From assembly GCF_007923355.1 (NCBI RefSeq), contig NZ_VOGO01000001.1, positions 620,001-684,000 of the forward strand: a stretch of DNA of 64,000 bases, read 5' to 3'. Below the pieces are notes generated by a model. The model had not been told where the DNA came from, did not search any database, and was given only the letters and a program-made list of their open reading frames with translations. This document shows positions 25,798 through 34,312 of this stretch, piece by piece. This DNA is from Falsiphaeobacter marinintestinus (GTDB lineage: Bacteria > Pseudomonadota > Alphaproteobacteria > Rhodobacterales > Rhodobacteraceae). Each line of letters opens with the position of its first letter. The stretch's first letter is position 1. A program made the position numbers and the translations under genes.

Positions 25798-25815
25798 CTT
25801 TGTTTTTTCTTTGGC
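25798..25815 (+). promoter_or_regulatory. CTTTG-N6-CTTTGGC motif before the MEDS-BTAD gene
   Basis: The 18-mer CTTTGTTTTTTCTTTGGC consists of two CTTTG units with an 11-bp period. It lies 72 bases before the regulator's start. The same 18-mer, with one change, occurs inverted at 27371-27388 before the P450 operon. Heptamers repeated every 11 bp are the known mode of binding for SARP/BTAD regulators, so this is a candidate autoregulatory site. Confidence 0.6.
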
Positions 25816-25886
25816 CGCAGATAGGATAAGCGACATTCCAATCTCGACAGAACACCCAAAACCACAAACAAAGCTCATTTATTTCA

Positions 25887-27338
25887 ATGTCATCCGGTTC
25901 GCCTTCCCCTCAGACCACCGCGACAAATGCCGCTCTTTTTGCGCAGATGTCCGACGCGACATTCATGATCGATACCCTGACCGGACTGCTGACGGCCCGC
26001 CCAACCGTGTTCTTTACCGATGAGGCCACGTTGCTAGACACACTGCCTTTTGCCGAGCGCCACCCGCTTAGCGCGGCAGAACTGGATGTATTTCCCTTCG
26101 ACGCCCAGCGCGTGCTTCAGGCGGTGCGTTTGTTCCTTCAAACCGCCGGACATCCCGTCAATCTGGTTGTCGATATGTCCTGGGCGGTCGAAGCGATCCA
26201 TGGCGGCAGCGCGCTGGAACGTTGGGGAGACATCACAGCGCAACTGTCTGACGCATACGACACCGGGCTCGTATCTCTGTATAATCGCGAACTTCTGATC
26301 GAAAACCAGATGCAGGCCGCGCTCACAGCACACAGACAGTTCCTTGCGCCGTCAGGTATCTATGAAAACCCATTCTGGTTGCCGCCAGAGCTGGCCAACC
26401 GCGCCTCGCTCGATGAACAGATGGCCTTTCTGCTGGGCCGCGCCGTACCGGACTATGCAGGGTTTGAATTCTTCGAGAAATCCGACCGGGGATATGCCCG
26501 TGGTGCCCAACCGGCATGGCTGGCCCAACCACGCCGCATACAGGCCACCCGCACCGCCGAAGACCCCTGGCACATCTATTGTTTCGGCCAGTTGCGTGTC
26601 TACAAATCCGGGCGCGAGCGGGTGAACTGGAACTTGCCGGGCGGCGCGCCGAACAAGACCCGGACCCTATTCGCCTATCTGCTGCAATCGGGCGAAAAGG
26701 GCGCACACGCCGACCGGATAGGCGAGCTTTTGTGGCCAGAAGGCAAATCCGAAAACGTCAAACGAGCCCGCCTGCATCATGCGGTGGCAATGCTCCGCAA
26801 GACGCTGGGCGGTAAGCAAACCGTGCTGCGGTCAGGCGAGTACTACCGGCTGAACGCCCCGGTTGGCAGCTGGACCGATATTTCCAGTTTTGAACAGGCC
26901 TGTCGCCGGGCATTGTCTCTGGCCAAACAGGGGCAGGACGACGAAGCGCTGAAAGTTTATCGCGCAGGCGCACAGCTTTACACCGGCGACCTGTTCGAAG
27001 ATATCCCCGTCGAATACGTCCATTCCGAACTGGAAGACTGGTGCCTGCCACGCCGCCGATGGCTGAGCGAAATGGCCCAGAAACTGTATCGCGACATGTC
27101 GTTCGTGCTGCGCAGCCAGGGTCAGCTTGACGAAGCTTTGGAGCACGCGCAGCAGGCGCTGACACTGGACCCGGCCAGCGAAGACACCAACGCGGAAATC
27201 ATGCGGATCTTCCATGCGCAGGGGCGGATCGAAGCCATCACACGGCAGTACCGCCAGTTCATCTCACTCACCGAAACATCTGGTGACCCGCAGGAGAACG
27301 CTTCGATCCACCGCCTGTATCGAAGCCTGATGTCTTAA
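25887..27338 (+). CDS. MEDS-domain BTAD (SARP-like) transcriptional activator
   Basis: A 483-residue regulator with two recognisable parts. Residues about 10-170 fit a MEDS sensory domain: VNLVVDMSWAVEAIHGGSALERW and APSGIYENPFWLPPEL match the family's (E/D)MSWAL and YENPF signatures. Residues about 225-320 form a winged-helix DNA-binding domain (NKTRTLFAYLLQSGEKGAHADRIGELLWPE), and about 330-480 a BTAD/TPR domain (DEALKVYRAGAQLYTGDLFEDIP, DEALEHAQQALTLDPASED). MEDS domains are known from DcmR and hydrocarbon-linked sensors. It is codirectional with the P450 operon 104 bases downstream and is its likely activator. Confidence 0.82.
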   Translation: MSSGSPSPQTTATNAALFAQMSDATFMIDTLTGLLTARPTVFFTDEATLLDTLPFAERHPLSAAELDVFPFDAQRVLQAVRLFLQTAGHPVNLVVDMSWAVEAIHGGSALERWGDITAQLSDAYDTGLVSLYNRELLIENQMQAALTAHRQFLAPSGIYENPFWLPPELANRASLDEQMAFLLGRAVPDYAGFEFFEKSDRGYARGAQPAWLAQPRRIQATRTAEDPWHIYCFGQLRVYKSGRERVNWNLPGGAPNKTRTLFAYLLQSGEKGAHADRIGELLWPEGKSENVKRARLHHAVAMLRKTLGGKQTVLRSGEYYRLNAPVGSWTDISSFEQACRRALSLAKQGQDDEALKVYRAGAQLYTGDLFEDIPVEYVHSELEDWCLPRRRWLSEMAQKLYRDMSFVLRSQGQLDEALEHAQQALTLDPASEDTNAEIMRIFHAQGRIEAITRQYRQFISLTETSGDPQENASIHRLYRSLMS

Positions 27339-27370
27339 TTTTTTCCCGTGAACATAGACACTTAATAAGA

Positions 27371-27388
27371 GCCAAAGAAAAACCAAAG
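27371..27388 (-). promoter_or_regulatory. CTTTG-N6-CTTTGGC motif before the P450 operon
   Basis: On the minus strand this reads CTTTGGTTTTTCTTTGGC, 17 of 18 bases identical to the site before the MEDS-BTAD gene. It lies 55 to 72 bases before the P450 start. It is therefore a strong candidate for the activator's operator at the operon it controls. The orientation is opposite to the first copy. Confidence 0.62.
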
Positions 27389-27442
27389 GCTACGGCGTAG
27401 AGTGATTCTCTGCCAACACCCTTGGCATTGGAGGAGGTAACG

Positions 27443-28675
27443 ATGAACGCTTTGGACACCGTCCACGGGCCCGACGGGTATGACCCGTTCAATCTGGACG
27501 CACCGCACGCCCAGTGGGAAATGTTTCGCGAGGAACGTCCGGTGTTCTATCACGAACCCACCGATTACTGGATCGTGACCCGCTATGACGACATCAAATC
27601 TGTCTATGACGACTGGCACACGTTCTCGTCCGAAAACGCCCAGGCCCCGATCCGCCCCTTGGGCGCCGCTGCCAAGAAAATCATCAGCGAAGGCGGTTTC
27701 ACCTCTGGCTTGTCGGCCCGGATGCCCCCCGAACACACCCGCATCCGCAAAATCGCGCAAACCGCCTTCGGCCCGCGCCGTTTCAAAGCCATCGAACCTA
27801 AGATCGAAAAGATCGTCGACGACGCCCTGAGCGCCATCGCCAACAAGGGCGAGCTTGATTTCTTTCGCGAGGTCGCGTTTCCCGTGCCCGCCCTCGTGCT
27901 GTTTACCCTGATGGGCATCCCGGACGAAGACGTGCCGCAGGTCAAGGATTGGGCCGCTAGCCGCGCCTTGCTGACCTGGGGCAACCTGAACGACGACGAC
28001 CAGATCCCGCACGCAGAAAAGATGGTCGAATACTGGGCCTATTGCAGAAACCTGGTCGCCATGCGTCGCGCCGCGCCCGGTGATGATTTCCCCTCGGACC
28101 TGCTGAAAGCCCAATCCGAAGGGGCCGACATCAGCGACGAAGAAATCGCCGGCGTCATGTATTCGGTCCTGTTCGCCGGGCACGAAACCACGACAACCCT
28201 GATGGGCAACGCCGTGATCGAACTGATGAACAACCGCGACGCCTGGGATGCGCTGTGCGCCGACCCGACCAAGATCCGCGGCGCCACCGAAGAGATCCTG
28301 CGGTTCGCGCCCTCAATCGTTTCGTGGCGTCGCCGCGCCAAGGTCGACACAAGGATCGGCGACGTGGATATCCCCGAAGGATCGAACATTCTGGTCATTA
28401 TGGGCTCGGGCAACCGCGACAAGACTGTGTTCGCGGATGGGGAACGCCTTGATATTGATCGTAAAAACGCCCGCACGCACCTCACATTCGGCTATGGCAT
28501 CCATTTCTGCATCGGGTTTCAACTGGCAAAAATGGAATTCGGCATCATGCTGCGTGAACTGGTCACACGTTTTCCGAACATGACGCTGACTGACGGCGAC
28601 AACATCGAATACCTGCGCAACATCTCGTTCCGGGTGCCGCTGAAGGTTCAGGTCAAGCTGGGGGCCACCACATGA
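27443..28675 (+). CDS. Cytochrome P450 (CreJ-like by context)
   Basis: A 410-residue soluble bacterial P450 from ATG 27443, with GGAGGAGG upstream. Heme ligand Cys356 sits in FGYGIHFCIG, the I-helix oxygen motif is AGHETT at 245-250 and ExxR is 284-287 (EILR). The frame is open to TTG 27422, which lies before the ribosome site. It is first in an operon with a phenylphosphate-synthase-like kinase pair, HD phosphohydrolases, aldehyde dehydrogenase and SDR, as CreJ is in the Corynebacterium glutamicum 4-cresol pathway, where the P450 oxidises the methyl group of the phosphorylated phenol. No ferredoxin or reductase gene is adjacent. Confidence 0.85.
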   Translation: MNALDTVHGPDGYDPFNLDAPHAQWEMFREERPVFYHEPTDYWIVTRYDDIKSVYDDWHTFSSENAQAPIRPLGAAAKKIISEGGFTSGLSARMPPEHTRIRKIAQTAFGPRRFKAIEPKIEKIVDDALSAIANKGELDFFREVAFPVPALVLFTLMGIPDEDVPQVKDWAASRALLTWGNLNDDDQIPHAEKMVEYWAYCRNLVAMRRAAPGDDFPSDLLKAQSEGADISDEEIAGVMYSVLFAGHETTTTLMGNAVIELMNNRDAWDALCADPTKIRGATEEILRFAPSIVSWRRRAKVDTRIGDVDIPEGSNILVIMGSGNRDKTVFADGERLDIDRKNARTHLTFGYGIHFCIGFQLAKMEFGIMLRELVTRFPNMTLTDGDNIEYLRNISFRVPLKVQVKLGATT

Positions 28676-29736
28676 GCACCGACTTCACTTTGCCCTTCGA
28701 CCAGATCAGCCAGGCTGATTTTGCACGTGTTGGCGGCAAATGCGCCTCTCTGGGCGAAATGACTCAAGCCGGAGTTGCTGTCCCCCCGGGCTTTGCCGTG
28801 ACCACCGATGCCTTTGCGGCAATGCTCGACCATCACGGTGTGCGTGCAGAAATCGAACGGCACATGACCGGGCTTGATCCCGACAACCTTGACCAGATCG
28901 ACCGCGCCGCACAGGCCATCCAGATTCGTATCCGGTCGCATCATTTGCCCGCCACAGTCGAAGCGGCCATCCGCACGGCCTATGCCGGAATGGGCGATGA
29001 CATGCCGGTTGCCGTGCGGTCCTCGGCCACCGCCGAAGATCTGCCAGACGCGTCATTCGCAGGGCAGCAGGATACCTATCTTTGGGTGCAGGGTGGCGAT
29101 GATGTTGTCGAAAAGGTCCGTGATTGCTGGGCCTCGCTGTTCACCACCCGTGCCGTCGCGTACCGCGAGAAAAACAAGATCCCGCATATCGATGTATTGA
29201 TGAGCGTTGGTGTTCAGAAAATGGTCAACGCCAGGGCCGCCGGGGTGGCGATGACGCTGGACCCGGGCACAGGCGACCGCACCCGGATCGTGATCGATTC
29301 ATCCTGGGGTCTGGGCGAACTGGTCGTATCAGGTCTGGTCACGCCGGACAATTTTGTCGTTGAGAAGGTGCTGGAAGAAATCCTTGATCGCACAATTGCC
29401 GACAAGCACGTCGAACTGGTCGGGGATGCCGCTTTGGGCGAAGCGGTCGAACGCGACATCTGTTCTGACCGCCGCACTCAGCCAAGCCTGAGTGATGACG
29501 AGGTGATGGCCGTCGCCATGTTGGCCAAGCAGCTGGAAAAGCAGAACAAATGCCCACAAGATGTCGAGTGGGCCATCGATGCCGACCTGCCGCCGGGGGA
29601 AAACCTACTGGCCCTGCAAAGCCGCCCCGAAACCATCTGGTCGCAAAAGAAAAAGACCAAGCCCAAGACGGCCTATGCCACCGGCATGATGAGCATCGTG
29701 GGCACGCTCACCAATCCGATCAGCACCCGCAAGTAA
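28672..29736 (+). CDS. ATP-binding subunit of a phenylphosphate-synthase-like enzyme
   Basis: A 354-residue protein equivalent to only the N-terminal ATP-grasp domain of PEP synthase: VGGKCASLGEMTQAGVAVPPGFAVTTDAF, the basic loop VAVRSSATAEDLPDASFAGQQDTYL and the C-terminal PQDVEWAID...LLALQSRPETIW, then a short lysine-rich tail. Full PEP synthase has about 790 residues with the phosphohistidine domain attached; here that domain is a separate gene downstream. The size and split match the 40-kDa subunit of Thauera phenylphosphate synthase and the corynebacterial CreH/CreI pair. It should transfer phosphate from ATP to the mobile His of the partner. ATGA overlap couples it to the P450. Confidence 0.85.
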   Translation: MSTDFTLPFDQISQADFARVGGKCASLGEMTQAGVAVPPGFAVTTDAFAAMLDHHGVRAEIERHMTGLDPDNLDQIDRAAQAIQIRIRSHHLPATVEAAIRTAYAGMGDDMPVAVRSSATAEDLPDASFAGQQDTYLWVQGGDDVVEKVRDCWASLFTTRAVAYREKNKIPHIDVLMSVGVQKMVNARAAGVAMTLDPGTGDRTRIVIDSSWGLGELVVSGLVTPDNFVVEKVLEEILDRTIADKHVELVGDAALGEAVERDICSDRRTQPSLSDDEVMAVAMLAKQLEKQNKCPQDVEWAIDADLPPGENLLALQSRPETIWSQKKKTKPKTAYATGMMSIVGTLTNPISTRK

Positions 29737-29771
29737 CAAACAAAAAATCGTTTCAGGGAGGAATTGAACGA

Positions 29772-31583
29772 ATGGACGCCAAGACGCCGATGTTTCCAAG
29801 CGCATTCGATGTGAAAACGCCGCAAGGCGCCGAAGGGTGGGAAGACCTTTACCCCTATTACACCCGTTTTCAGGCCTCGCGCCGGGAAGAGGAAGACGGC
29901 AAATTCTGGTTTTGCAACAGCCAGCACTGGCCGAACCCGTTCCGGCCCTTCGACACGATCATGGTGGATTACGCCACCAAGTGTCTGGGACAGTACAACA
30001 CCCGTCACCTGCTGGTTCCGCCCGCCAATGGCGTCGATTACCGCATCCTGAACGGCTATGTCTATTTCTCGCCGATCGGCGTCGCGCCCGAAGACATCGA
30101 AGCCCGCGTGCCCCAGTTCATGGAACGCGCCGGGCACTATTTCGGCAACTGGGACGACCTGTTGGTGAACTGGAAATCCAAGGTCCTTGCCGCCATCGCA
30201 GACCTCGACACGATTTCGTTCAAGGAACTGCCCGAAGTCGAAGACCTTGAGGTTGTCATCGGTGGTCTTGGACAGGACAGCACAACGCAGTTGTTCGAGC
30301 AGTACGACAAGGCCATCAACCTGTGTTACCGCCTCTGGCAGTATCATTTCGAATTCCTGAACCTTGGCTATGCCGCCTATCTCGACTTCTTCGGGTTCAT
30401 GAAAGAACAGATCCCGTCGATCCCCGATCAGGCCATTGCCAAGATGGTACAGGGGGTCGACAGCGAATTGTTCCGCCCCGATGACGAACTCAAGAAGCTG
30501 GCGAAACTGGCCGTCGACCTAGATCTGGTCGACGCGGTGATGACCGGCTCTGTCGACGACGCGCTGGCTGCCGTCAGCGCTGCCCCCAATGGCGCTCAGT
30601 GGATCGCGGCATGGGAGGCCGCCAAGGACCCGTGGTTCAACTTCACCTCCGGCAACGGGTTCTATTCGACCGACAAGTACTGGATCGATCACCTCGATAT
30701 CCCGATGAGCTATTTGCGCGACTACATCGGACGGGTGCAGTCGGGCGATGACATCATGCGGCCCACCGCCAAACTGATCGCTGAACGCGACCGGATCACC
30801 TCGGAATACCGCGAGATGATGGATGAAGAGGCGCAAGAGGTTTTTGACGGCAAGCTGGGCCTCAGCCGCACCGTGTTCCCCTATGTGGAAGATCACAACT
30901 TCTACATCGAACACTGGGCGCTTGGTGTGTTCTGGCGCAAGATGCGCGAACTGTCGGAACTGCTGTCAAAACAGGGCTTCTGGGCGGACAGTGACGACAT
31001 GTTCTTCCTGTCACGCGGCGAAGTCCGCGAAGCGATCTGGGACTATTCGCAGGCCTGGGCCATCGGCACTGACATCCACGGCAGTCAGGTCTGGCCAGAC
31101 GAAATCGCTCGCCGCCGCAAGATCCACTCGGCACTTGCAAAAGAACGCCCGCAACCGGCGCTCAACACACCGCCCGAAGTCATCACCGAACCCTTCACCA
31201 TCATGCTCTGGGGAATCACCTCGGAAGCTGTCGAACGCTGGGTCGGTGCCGATGAAGACGGCGACGGGCTGAAAGGCATGGCTGCGTCCCCCGGTATCGC
31301 CGAAGGCGTGGCCCGCGTTCTCAGCAGCCCCGATCAGCTGAGCGAGCTGCAAAAGGGCGACATTTTGGTCACCCCGGTCACCGCCCCGTCCTGGGCCCCT
31401 GTCTTTGGCAAGATCAGCGCTGCGGTGACAGACATCGGCGGCATGATGAGTCACGCTGCCATTGTCTGTCGCGAATACGGGCTGCCAGCGGTCACCGGCA
31501 CAGGCAACGCGGCGTCCAAGATCAAAACAGGCATGCGCCTGCGGGTCGATGGCAACACCGGCACCGTGACTGTTCTGGACTAA
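29772..31583 (+). CDS. Phosphohistidine/substrate subunit of a phenylphosphate-synthase-like enzyme
   Basis: A 603-residue protein from ATG 29772, with AGGGAGG upstream. The C-terminal 90 residues form the PEP-utilising mobile domain with phosphoacceptor His561 (DIGGMMSHAAIVCREYGLPAV). The preceding 500 residues contain no PEP/pyruvate-binding barrel I can see and presumably bind the alcohol or phenol to be phosphorylated; they are aromatic- and acid-rich (FWFCNSQHWPNPFRPFDT, YFGNWDDLLVNWKSK). This is the layout of the 70-kDa phenylphosphate synthase subunit and of rifampin phosphotransferase. With the 28672 gene product it would use ATP to phosphorylate a hydroxyl group. The substrate is inferred from neighbours. 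Confidence 0.83.
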   Translation: MDAKTPMFPSAFDVKTPQGAEGWEDLYPYYTRFQASRREEEDGKFWFCNSQHWPNPFRPFDTIMVDYATKCLGQYNTRHLLVPPANGVDYRILNGYVYFSPIGVAPEDIEARVPQFMERAGHYFGNWDDLLVNWKSKVLAAIADLDTISFKELPEVEDLEVVIGGLGQDSTTQLFEQYDKAINLCYRLWQYHFEFLNLGYAAYLDFFGFMKEQIPSIPDQAIAKMVQGVDSELFRPDDELKKLAKLAVDLDLVDAVMTGSVDDALAAVSAAPNGAQWIAAWEAAKDPWFNFTSGNGFYSTDKYWIDHLDIPMSYLRDYIGRVQSGDDIMRPTAKLIAERDRITSEYREMMDEEAQEVFDGKLGLSRTVFPYVEDHNFYIEHWALGVFWRKMRELSELLSKQGFWADSDDMFFLSRGEVREAIWDYSQAWAIGTDIHGSQVWPDEIARRRKIHSALAKERPQPALNTPPEVITEPFTIMLWGITSEAVERWVGADEDGDGLKGMAASPGIAEGVARVLSSPDQLSELQKGDILVTPVTAPSWAPVFGKISAAVTDIGGMMSHAAIVCREYGLPAVTGTGNAASKIKTGMRLRVDGNTGTVTVLD

Positions 31584-31633
31584 GCGCAAACATGGGGCGC
31601 CGGTCTGGCGCTCCCTTTCCTCAGGACAAGATC

Positions 31634-32239
31634 ATGCTGCCCCCGACACCCGACCTGTCGCGCTATGATGACGTATGGCGCAAAGCTGAACCTTACATGC
31701 GGGCGCGCAAGAACGATGTGCATATCCCGCTGTCCTTCGGCTGGGCCCAGATGCTGCTGGATCACTATCCCGAGGCAAATCGCGACATCTGTTCGCTGGC
31801 TATCCTGTTGCATGACATCGGCTGGTACTCGATCGACAACGACACGATCATCAGCGAAGGCTTCCGGTCAGACAACTACCTGCAATCCGATGTCCGCTAT
31901 CTTCACGAAACCGAAGGCGTGCGTCTGGGCACCGTTGTGCTGCGCGCCACCGGCTGGGGCGACGACATCATTACCGAGGTCTGTGAAATCATCGACGGCC
32001 ATGACACCCGCCCCAACCCGCACCACCTGAACGACCGGATCGTGCGTGACGCTGACAAGCTGTGGCGGTTCTCGGTCACCGGCATCGCGGTCGCGTCGGA
32101 CTGGTTCGGCAAAACACCGCACCAATACGCCGACCACCTTGGAACCGTCCTGACCAGGCTTGAAACCGACCATGGCCAGATGCTGGCGGAACGCGAACTT
32201 GCAGCCAGCCGCGCGGCCCTGATGCTGCATGTGATCTGA
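31634..32239 (+). CDS. HD-domain phosphohydrolase (first copy)
   Basis: From ATG 31634 (AGGA seven bases before) this is 201 residues. The HD metal ligands are His30, His60-Asp61 (LLHDIGW), His123 (IIDGHDT) and Asp141 (DADKLW). The second HD protein of this operon has the same ligands at the same spacing, so the two are paralogues. In the cre-type pathway an HD-like or other phosphatase (CreD) removes the phosphate after P450 oxidation; that is the role I infer. It lies 50 bases after the kinase subunit and 13 before the aldehyde dehydrogenase. Confidence 0.78.
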   Translation: MLPPTPDLSRYDDVWRKAEPYMRARKNDVHIPLSFGWAQMLLDHYPEANRDICSLAILLHDIGWYSIDNDTIISEGFRSDNYLQSDVRYLHETEGVRLGTVVLRATGWGDDIITEVCEIIDGHDTRPNPHHLNDRIVRDADKLWRFSVTGIAVASDWFGKTPHQYADHLGTVLTRLETDHGQMLAERELAASRAALMLHVI

Positions 32240-32252
32240 CAGGAAACACCGC

Positions 32253-33692
32253 ATGGAAATGTTCATCGACGGCGCATGGCGGCCCTCCCGATCCGGCGCG
32301 ACGCAACCGGTCACCGATCCGACCACGGGCGTGGTTTTCGACACCGTCCCGGCAGGCGACGCGACGGACGCCGACGCCGCCATCTCATCAGCAGCCCGCG
32401 CCTTCGAAGACTGGCGCAAGATCCCCATGGTAGACCGCGCCCGTATTCAGAAAGCCTGCGCACAAGCACTGCGCGATCACGCCGACACCATCGGACGCGC
32501 CCTGACCCGCGAACTGGGCCGCCCCCTGCCCGCCTGCCTGCACGAAATCGCGCGCTCGGCCGATCTGCTGGATGTCTATGCCGAAGAAGGCCTGCGTCTG
32601 CGCTCTGAAATCCCCTTGGGCGGCGCTGCGGGGGAAAAGACCATCGTCACTCGCGACCCGCTGGGTGTCGTGATCGCGATCACCCCGTTCAATTACCCGA
32701 TCAACCTGTTGATGTTCAAACTGGGCGCGGCCCTGATTGCGGGCTGCACGGTCGTGGCCAAGCCCGCCGAAGACACACCAACGTCGACCCTGCTTTTGGC
32801 TGACATCTTTCACAAAGCCGGCCTGCCAACGGGCTGCTTCAACGTGGTCACCGGGCGGGGGCGCGGCATCGGATCAGCGATGATTAATCACCCCACGCCA
32901 CGTAAGATTGCCTTCACAGGCGGGACTGCGGCAGGCAAAGCTATTGCCGCCGCCGCCACCGGAACCATGAAACGTGTGACGCTTGAACTGGGCGGCCACT
33001 CGGCTGCCATTGTCTGTGCCGACGCGGATCTCGATAAGGCCACCGACGCGATCACCCGGCACGGCTTCGCCAATTCCGGCCAGTTCTGTTATCGCGTCAA
33101 CCGGGTCTATGTCGAACGCCCGGTTTATGAGGCCTTTCTGACCAAGCTTGCCGCCAAGGCCAGCAAACTCACCCTCGCCCCGGCGGGCAGCACAGGCGAC
33201 CTTGGTCCGCTGGTCAACCAAAAGATCTTTGCCAACAGCGAGGTCCAGACCGAAGATGCCCGCCAGAAAGGTGCCCGTATCCTGATCGGTGGCACTCGCA
33301 AAACCGGGCCGGGTTATGATGCCGGGTTCTACTTTCCGCCAACCCTGATTGCCGATGCCACGCATAACATGCTGGTCATGACCGAAGAAACCTTTGGCCC
33401 TCTTCTTGGCATCTGCCCAATCGAAACCGCGTTTGACGGGCTGCGTCACGCCAACACCAGCCGTTATGGGCTGGCCGGGTTCGTGTTCTGCCGCGATTTC
33501 GCCAAGGGCCTGACCCTGTGCGAAGGGATGGAGGTCGGGTCGGTCTGGCTGAACGACATCCAGAGATCCTCGCATTATGTCCCGTTCGGCGGCATGAAAG
33601 AAAGCGGGATTGGCCGAGAAAAGGGCCGCTATGGCGTTGAATCCTATCTTGAATATAAAACCATGTATCTCAGCTATGAGGTCCCGACATGA
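32253..33692 (+). CDS. NAD(P)-dependent aldehyde dehydrogenase
   Basis: A 479-residue ALDH-superfamily enzyme with complete active site: Asn147 (TPFNYP), Lys170 (VAKPAEDTP), Glu245 (LELGGHS) and nucleophile Cys279 (NSGQFCY). The C-terminal FGGMKESGIGREKGRYG is canonical. It would oxidise an aldehyde produced after P450 hydroxylation and alcohol oxidation, as CreC does for 4-hydroxybenzaldehyde. Its stop overlaps the start of the second HD gene (ATGATG at 33689), so translation is coupled. Confidence 0.88.
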   Translation: MEMFIDGAWRPSRSGATQPVTDPTTGVVFDTVPAGDATDADAAISSAARAFEDWRKIPMVDRARIQKACAQALRDHADTIGRALTRELGRPLPACLHEIARSADLLDVYAEEGLRLRSEIPLGGAAGEKTIVTRDPLGVVIAITPFNYPINLLMFKLGAALIAGCTVVAKPAEDTPTSTLLLADIFHKAGLPTGCFNVVTGRGRGIGSAMINHPTPRKIAFTGGTAAGKAIAAAATGTMKRVTLELGGHSAAIVCADADLDKATDAITRHGFANSGQFCYRVNRVYVERPVYEAFLTKLAAKASKLTLAPAGSTGDLGPLVNQKIFANSEVQTEDARQKGARILIGGTRKTGPGYDAGFYFPPTLIADATHNMLVMTEETFGPLLGICPIETAFDGLRHANTSRYGLAGFVFCRDFAKGLTLCEGMEVGSVWLNDIQRSSHYVPFGGMKESGIGREKGRYGVESYLEYKTMYLSYEVPT

Positions 33693-34312
33693 TGGATGAC
33701 GGTGTTTTTCTGCCCCGCGATCTGCCGCTCTGGCTCGACGCGAAACCCTACCTTGATGTGCGCAACAATGACGAACACACCATCGTCGCCTATGGGCTGG
33801 CCCGCGCCCTGCTGGCCGAAACGCCCGAGGCTGACGAAAGCGTGGTTCTTCCGGCGATTCTGTTGCATGACGTCGGCTGGAAACGGATCGACCCCGAGCT
33901 GCTGCTGCTGGCCATTGGCCGCAACCCGACCCGCAAGGATCTGGTGCGCGACCACGAGGTGCACGGGGTCGAAATCGCCCGCGAAATCCTTGAGAAACAC
34001 CGCCCCAAAGGTGTGGATATCGACTCGGTTCTGGCCATCATCGACGGTCATGACACAACCAAACAGGCGCGTTCGATCAACGACGCCGTGATGAAGGATG
34101 CCGACAAGGGCTGGCGCGCAACCCCGCACGGGATGCGCACGATCTGCGGCTGGTATGACACCGATCTGGCCACGCATATCGAAACGCTGAGACAGGTTTC
34201 GAACCCCTACATGCTGACCCCTGCAGGCCGGGCCATCGCCGAAGGCATGTGCGCCGCCGTCACGGCCGAGCTTCAGATCGGGACCTATATGGGGGGCCCG
34301 TCGCATGACTGA
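33689..34312 (+). CDS. HD-domain phosphohydrolase (second copy)
   Basis: A 207-residue HD protein with ligands His30, His60-Asp61 (LLHDVGW), His121 (IIDGHDT) and Asp139 (KDADKGW). Alignment by eye with the 31634 product is continuous over the whole length, with shared IIDGHD and DADK blocks, but clearly diverged elsewhere. Two retained copies suggest two phosphorylated substrates or stages, or a heteromer. It overlaps the aldehyde dehydrogenase by four bases and the SDR by eight, so it is firmly inside the operon. Confidence 0.78.
   Translation: MMDDGVFLPRDLPLWLDAKPYLDVRNNDEHTIVAYGLARALLAETPEADESVVLPAILLHDVGWKRIDPELLLLAIGRNPTRKDLVRDHEVHGVEIAREILEKHRPKGVDIDSVLAIIDGHDTTKQARSINDAVMKDADKGWRATPHGMRTICGWYDTDLATHIETLRQVSNPYMLTPAGRAIAEGMCAAVTAELQIGTYMGGPSHD

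Noticed and set aside
28672-31583. Rifampin-phosphotransferase-type antibiotic resistance
   Set aside because: Domain types are similar, but that enzyme is a single polypeptide; here the split subunits and P450/HD/ALDH/SDR neighbours favour a catabolic phenylphosphate-synthase type.
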